This document shows positions 6,109-8,784 of a stretch of DNA of 8,784 nucleotides, piece by piece (the stretch's first letter is position 1; the number at the start of each line of letters is the position of its first letter). The notes under the pieces are model-generated. The model had not been told where the DNA came from and made no database searches. It saw nothing but the letters and a program-made list of their open reading frames with translations. Made by a program: the position numbers and the translations under genes. Source of the stretch: Candidatus Bandiella numerosa (GTDB lineage: Bacteria; Pseudomonadota; Alphaproteobacteria; Rickettsiales; Midichloriaceae); NCBI RefSeq assembly GCF_021811875.1, contig NZ_JAJBJD010000033.1, positions 1 to 8,784 of the forward strand, read 5' to 3'.

Positions 6109-6395
6109 GCCTGTTTTCCAAAGCTAAGTCCTTTAAATTTATTGTTAAATTTAGATACTTCAGTTGCCTTAGTATTTACATAATTTGCTTCCTTAGTCCA
6201 GGCTGGGTGAGTTGCTGGATCAATATCTAATTTTAAAATATCTGTTGATACAGTTGATCTGGTTTTGAATTTGGTTCCATTAGTCATTTCAACAGTAATC
6301 TCTCTATAGTTCGGATGAAGTGAGCCCTTAAGCTTTGTTGAAACTGTTTTTCCCTTTTTTATTGCTTCTTCTTTTTTATTTGATACTTTTGCCAT
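6102..6395 (-). CDS. rpmE: 50S ribosomal protein L31 with N-terminal extension
   Basis: Component of the large ribosomal subunit at the inter-subunit bridge. The L31 core is clear: 'LHPNYREITVEMTNGTKFK' (26-44), 'DIDPATHPAW' (57-66) and 'VSKFNNKFKGLSFG' (80-93). The zinc-binding cysteines of the C+ type are absent, so this is a C- type. The chosen ATG (6393-6395) gives 97 residues; a TTG at 6414-6416 would add seven, but ATG is preferred. Most L31 proteins start only a few residues before the 'HPxY' motif, whereas here a lysine-rich extension of about 25 residues precedes it, with no internal start codon that would remove it. The gene converges with ftsB and diverges from ssb. Confidence 0.9.
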   Translation of the reverse strand: MAKVSNKKEEAIKKGKTVSTKLKGSLHPNYREITVEMTNGTKFKTRSTVSTDILKLDIDPATHPAWTKEANYVNTKATEVSKFNNKFKGLSFGKQAK

Positions 6396-6484
6396 GAAGT
6401 TATTAATGGTATTCAATCTATCTTTTAATTACATAATATTTGATATAAGAGCAAGAAATTTTTTCAATAACTGGCAACTTTCTG

Positions 6485-6511
6485 TTTACATGGCTGATAA
6501 AACGTTATAAT
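6485..6511 (+). promoter_or_regulatory. candidate sigma-70 promoter for ssb-rppH-queA
   Basis: TTTACA (6485-6490) and a perfect TATAAT (6506-6511) are separated by 15 bases, slightly shorter than the usual 16-18. They lie in the rpmE-ssb divergent gap and would give a leader of about 30 bases before the ssb ATG. TATAAT match and location support it; the short spacer lowers confidence. Confidence 0.45.
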
Positions 6512-6546
6512 TGTAGTAGTGAAAATAATAAAGTCTGTTTAATAGA

Positions 6547-6984
6547 ATGGTTGTAAGTTTAAATAAAGTGACTCTTATTGGTAATGTAGGAAAGGAGCCG
6601 GAGATAAGATTGACGCAAGAAGGTAAAGAAATAGTAACATTCCCACTTGCAACGACTGAGAATTGGAAAGATAAAAATAGTGGTGAGCGTAGAGAAAAAA
6701 CAGAATGGCACAGAATAGTTGTGTTTATCCCTGCATTGGTTAATATAATAAAAAATTATGTTAACAAGGGTACTAGGATTTATATTGAAGGGTCTCTTCA
6801 AACTAGAGAGTGGAATGATCAAACTGGAATAAAGAAATATACAACGGAGATTGTCCTACAAACTTACAATAGCACAGTGATACTTCTTGGTAATAAAAAT
6901 AGTAATAATAAGCCTTCTAGTACACATAATGGTGATGTTGAAGATATGATAGATGACGAAGATGATGATCAAGTGCCGTATTAA
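6547..6984 (+). CDS. ssb: single-stranded DNA-binding protein
   Basis: Binds single-stranded DNA as a tetramer during replication, repair and recombination. The 145 residues show the OB-fold of bacterial SSB: 'LNKVTLIGNVGKEPEIR' (5-21), 'ATTENWKDK' with W40, 'EWHRIVVF' with W54 (53-60), 'GTRIYIEGSLQTREW' with W89 (75-89), and 'EIVL' (101-104). A short Asn/Ser linker leads to an acidic tail 'MIDDEDDDQVPY'. The usual protein-interaction tip is acidic residues followed by Ile/Leu-Pro-Phe; here it ends Gln-Val-Pro-Tyr, a mild deviation. The ATG begins the canonical N-terminus; no Shine-Dalgarno is obvious. The gene leads a plus-strand cluster, with rppH 25 bases downstream. Confidence 0.96.
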   Translation: MVVSLNKVTLIGNVGKEPEIRLTQEGKEIVTFPLATTENWKDKNSGERREKTEWHRIVVFIPALVNIIKNYVNKGTRIYIEGSLQTREWNDQTGIKKYTTEIVLQTYNSTVILLGNKNSNNKPSSTHNGDVEDMIDDEDDDQVPY

Positions 6985-7009
6985 TTAAACAAATTTAATA
7001 ATTTTTGTT

Positions 7010-7480
7010 ATGTCCAATTTATACAGAATGGGCATAGGCATAATGATGCTCAATAATAAAAATCAAGTTTTTATTGCAAGGCGAAAGCACCCTAAAAACG
7101 CATGGCAAATGCCACAAGGTGGAATTGAGTTAAATGAATCTCCTAAGGACGCAGTATTTAGAGAAGCTATGGAGGAGATAGGAACAAATAATTTTAATAT
7201 TATCGCTGAATCTAGCAGTTGGTTAAAATACGATTTTCCGTCAAAATATAAAAAACAATGGTTTGAAGGAAAATATATTGGGCAAAAACAAAAATGGTTT
7301 TTGCTGAATTTTTTAGGAACTGATGATGAGATAAATATAAATGCTGTCGGTGCAGAGTTTGTGAATTGGAAATGGATTGATGTGAATGAGTTAGAAAAGA
7401 TTATAGTTAATTTTAAAAGAGAGATGTATAAAAATGTTGTGAGTGAATTTAACTCCTTAATTTTAACAAATATTAAATGA
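7010..7480 (+). CDS. rppH: RNA pyrophosphohydrolase (Nudix family)
   Basis: Cytosolic Nudix hydrolase that removes pyrophosphate from the 5' end of transcripts and so triggers RNase E decay. The 156-residue length and sequence fit RppH: 'YRMGIGIMMLN' (5-15; family 'YRPNVGIVLxN'), 'VFIARR' (20-25), 'AWQMPQGGIE' (31-40), and a complete Nudix box from G37 to G58 (G-x5-E43-x7-R51-E52-x2-E55-E56-x-G58). 'YKKQWFEGKYIGQKQKWFLL' matches the RppH-specific 'YxGQKQKWFLL' region. All metal-binding glutamates are present. It lies 25 bases after ssb and its stop overlaps the queA ATG (ATGA), so the three genes are probably one transcript with rppH and queA translationally coupled. Confidence 0.95.
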   Translation: MSNLYRMGIGIMMLNNKNQVFIARRKHPKNAWQMPQGGIELNESPKDAVFREAMEEIGTNNFNIIAESSSWLKYDFPSKYKKQWFEGKYIGQKQKWFLLNFLGTDDEININAVGAEFVNWKWIDVNELEKIIVNFKREMYKNVVSEFNSLILTNIK

Positions 7481-8523
7481 AACTTTCTGAATTTGATTTT
7501 GATTTACCTAAAAATTTAATTGCAAAATATCCTAAATACCCAAGAGGTAGTTCTAAATTGCTATATTTAAATGGCAATTCTAAAATTTACGATTATGAAT
7601 TTGCTGATATATTGAAGTTATTTAAAAAAGGTGATTTATTAGTTTTCAATAATAGTAAAGTAATTCCGGCATATTTAGTAGGGCAAATTCACAGTTCACT
7701 AAATATAATAAAAGACATAATAGTATATTTAAACAAAGAACTGGACCCTGATAAATGGGTTGTTTTTGCTAAACCTGGAAAGTCCATAGAGATAGATAGA
7801 AAGATAATTTTTAAAAATGACTTAGTTGCTACAGTTTTTAAAAAATTAGACTCTGGTGAGGTTATTTTAAAATTTAATTATAGTGGATCTGGTTTATTTG
7901 GCAAAATTTGTGATATTGGCAAAATGCCAATCCCTCCGTATTTTAAAAGAGAACCGGAAGAATCAGATGTTTGTGATTACCAAACTGTATTTGCAAAGGA
8001 TTTTGGTTCTGTTGCTGCTCCTACTGCAGGCCTCCATTTTAATTCTGAAATCATAGAAGAGATTAAAAATATGGGTGTAAAAATTGCTTATATTAGATTA
8101 GATGTTGGGACTGGAACATTTTTACCAGTAAAATCTGAGTCTATCCATAATCATAAAATGCATTCAGAGAGATTTATTATTTCTGAGCAAACTGCAGAAG
8201 TAGTTAATCAAACTAAAAGAGAAGGAAATAGGGTTATATGTGTTGGAACAACTTCGCTTAGAGCGCTCGAATCATCTTGTGATGATAAGGGGTTAATTAC
8301 CCAGCAAAACAGTGAGACTGATATATTTATAACGCCTGGATATAAATTTAAAATTGCTGATTGTTTGATTACTAATTTTCATACCCCTAAGTCCACTTTA
8401 TTAATGCTTGTAAGTGCGTTCTCTGGTATATATAATATCAAGAAAGCCTATAAACATGCCATAGATAATGAATACAGATTTTTTTCATATGGTGATGTTT
8501 GTTGGCTAGATAAATTAATATAA
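7477..8523 (+). CDS. queA: S-adenosylmethionine:tRNA ribosyltransferase-isomerase
   Basis: Transfers and isomerises the ribosyl part of S-adenosylmethionine onto 7-aminomethyl-7-deazaguanine in tRNA to make epoxyqueuosine, the penultimate step to queuosine at the wobble position. The 348 residues match the family length. Conserved blocks are 'FDLPKNLIAKYP' (8-19), 'LVFNNSKVIPA' (55-65), 'PIPPYFKR' (151-158), 'YQTVFAKDFGSVAAPTAGLH' (168-187), 'VGTGTFLPV' (210-218), 'MHSE' (228-231), 'VGTTSLRALES' (256-266) and 'NFHTPKSTLLMLVSAF' (300-315), with the C-terminal 'YRFFSYGD' (333-340). Nothing is broken. Its ATG overlaps the rppH stop by ATGA. No other queuosine gene is in this window, so any salvage or synthesis route must be encoded elsewhere. 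Confidence 0.97.
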   Translation: MKLSEFDFDLPKNLIAKYPKYPRGSSKLLYLNGNSKIYDYEFADILKLFKKGDLLVFNNSKVIPAYLVGQIHSSLNIIKDIIVYLNKELDPDKWVVFAKPGKSIEIDRKIIFKNDLVATVFKKLDSGEVILKFNYSGSGLFGKICDIGKMPIPPYFKREPEESDVCDYQTVFAKDFGSVAAPTAGLHFNSEIIEEIKNMGVKIAYIRLDVGTGTFLPVKSESIHNHKMHSERFIISEQTAEVVNQTKREGNRVICVGTTSLRALESSCDDKGLITQQNSETDIFITPGYKFKIADCLITNFHTPKSTLLMLVSAFSGIYNIKKAYKHAIDNEYRFFSYGDVCWLDKLI

Positions 8524-8537
8524 AGTACAATCAAAAG

Positions 8538-8564
8538 TTGAAATATTCATTTTAAAAATATAAT
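8538..8564 (+). promoter_or_regulatory. candidate promoter downstream of queA
   Basis: TTGAAA (8538-8543) and a perfect TATAAT (8559-8564) are separated by 15 bases, the same spacing as in the candidate ssb promoter. It would drive the short ORF at 8606 and the gene entering at 8735. The surroundings are very AT-rich, so chance is possible. Confidence 0.35.
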
Positions 8565-8594
8565 CTATCATTTATAGATATAATTATATTTTTT
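8563..8594 (+). terminator. weak hairpin with T-run after queA
   Basis: ATCTAT (8563-8568) and ATAGAT (8574-8579) form a 6-bp stem with a 5-base loop, and a run of six T follows at 8589-8594. The nine bases between stem and T-run make it a poor terminator; it overlaps the candidate -10 element and could instead be an operator-like dyad. Confidence 0.25.
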
Positions 8595-8605
8595 AGGACT
8601 AAAAC

Positions 8606-8695
8606 ATGGCAAAATCTTTAAAAGAATTACAAAATGAAAATAAAGCTATAACAAAGCAAGACCATTGCATAATAGGCAGAAAGAAACATATATGA
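8606..8695 (+). CDS. 29-residue small ORF, possibly a degraded gene start
   Basis: ATG at 8606 opens a 29-codon frame beginning 'MAKSLKELQNENKAI' and ending 'IIGRKKHI', closed by TGA and followed at once by further stops. The N-terminal part is amphipathic and protein-like. It lies in the leader of the next gene, 39 bases before that gene's ATG. I do not recognise it. It may be a truncated gene, a leader peptide, or chance. A shift of frame near 8685 would only add a few residues before another stop. Confidence 0.3.
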   Translation: MAKSLKELQNENKAITKQDHCIIGRKKHI

Positions 8696-8724
8696 TAGAA
8701 TGAAAAGATAAGTACATACGAAAG

Positions 8725-8730
8725 AGGAGG
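8725..8730 (+). promoter_or_regulatory. strong AGGAGG ribosome-binding site
   Basis: A full AGGAGG lies four bases before the ATG at 8735. It is the strongest Shine-Dalgarno sequence I see in the window and decides the start of the following partial gene. Confidence 0.6.
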
Positions 8731-8734
8731 CAAA

Positions 8735-8784
8735 ATGTCATTTTTAGTAAGAGAAGCAGAAGAACGTATAGAGAAGAGTAAGTT
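8735..8784 (+). CDS. N-terminal start of an unidentified gene, cut by the window end
   Basis: The frame starts with ATG behind AGGAGG and stays open for 16 complete codons to the end of the window. The visible residues, 'MSFLVREAEERIEKSK', are charged and likely helical. This is too short to assign a family. The strong ribosome-binding site and possible own promoter suggest a separate transcription unit from queA. Confidence 0.5.
   Translation, partial: MSFLVREAEERIEKSK

Noticed and set aside
6396..6416. TTG start extending rpmE by seven residues
   Set aside because: A normal ATG follows at 6393-6395 and the extra residues match nothing in the L31 family.
6559..6822. Minus-strand 87-codon ORF
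   Set aside because: It is antisense to the OB-fold of ssb, which is clearly the real gene.
6988..7009. AACAAA/TTTGTT inverted repeat between ssb and rppH as terminator
   Set aside because: It has only six AT-rich pairs, a 10-base loop and no T-run beyond it, and it would separate genes that look co-transcribed.
1..8784. CRISPR array, tRNA, rRNA or insertion sequence
   Set aside because: I saw no regularly spaced direct repeats, no cloverleaf-like sequence with conserved T-loop, no rRNA signature and no transposase motif.

Overview
The window most likely comes from an AT-rich, reduced alphaproteobacterial genome, probably an intracellular symbiont or parasite of the order Rickettsiales. Three things point there. 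Sampled lines in the main part have only about 25-27% G+C. The gene set is single-copy housekeeping (pyrG, secG, ftsB, rpmE, ssb, rppH, queA) with short gaps and ATGA overlaps. A membrane-anchored protein carries the alphaproteobacterial 'IPLI...NQDKLIY' signature. The taxonomic call is inference from these traits; no rRNA gene is present.

Layout. Positions 1-1112 stand apart: they are richer in G+C (roughly 33-43% in sampled lines) and hold only minus-strand, acidic, Ser/Asp/Asn-rich open frames of unknown function. The longer frame has no ATG start. It stops abruptly at 1112, and on the other side of a 35-base AT-rich patch the plus-strand AGCS amino acid:cation symporter is readable only from 1148, also without a start and without its usual first ~35-40 residues. 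This looks like a rearrangement, deletion or assembly breakpoint. The symporter is followed 10 bp later by a membrane-anchored protein that resembles the N-terminal half of an alphaproteobacterial SPOR-domain protein but has no visible SPOR domain. Downstream of it lies an intergenic stretch with an imperfect palindromic repeat and a small relic-like open frame.

From 3210 to 5668 a minus-strand operon runs secG, pyrG, then a multispanning membrane protein: SecG of the Sec translocon, CTP synthase, and an unknown protein coupled to pyrG by an ATGA overlap. Divergent from secG is ftsB (cell division), which converges with rpmE (ribosomal protein L31) on a shared bidirectional terminator. Divergent from rpmE is a plus-strand cluster ssb, rppH, queA: single-stranded DNA-binding protein, RNA 5'-pyrophosphohydrolase, and the queuosine tRNA-modification enzyme, the last two overlapping by ATGA. 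After queA come a candidate promoter, a 29-codon ORF, and the first 16 codons of a further gene with a strong AGGAGG ribosome-binding site, which runs off the window.

Most of the window is ordinary reduced-genome housekeeping. The parts worth a second look are the double-truncation junction near 1113-1147, the compositionally odd left kilobase, the SPOR-less protein next to the palindromic repeat, and the short ORFs at the right end. I see no convincing new multi-gene system.
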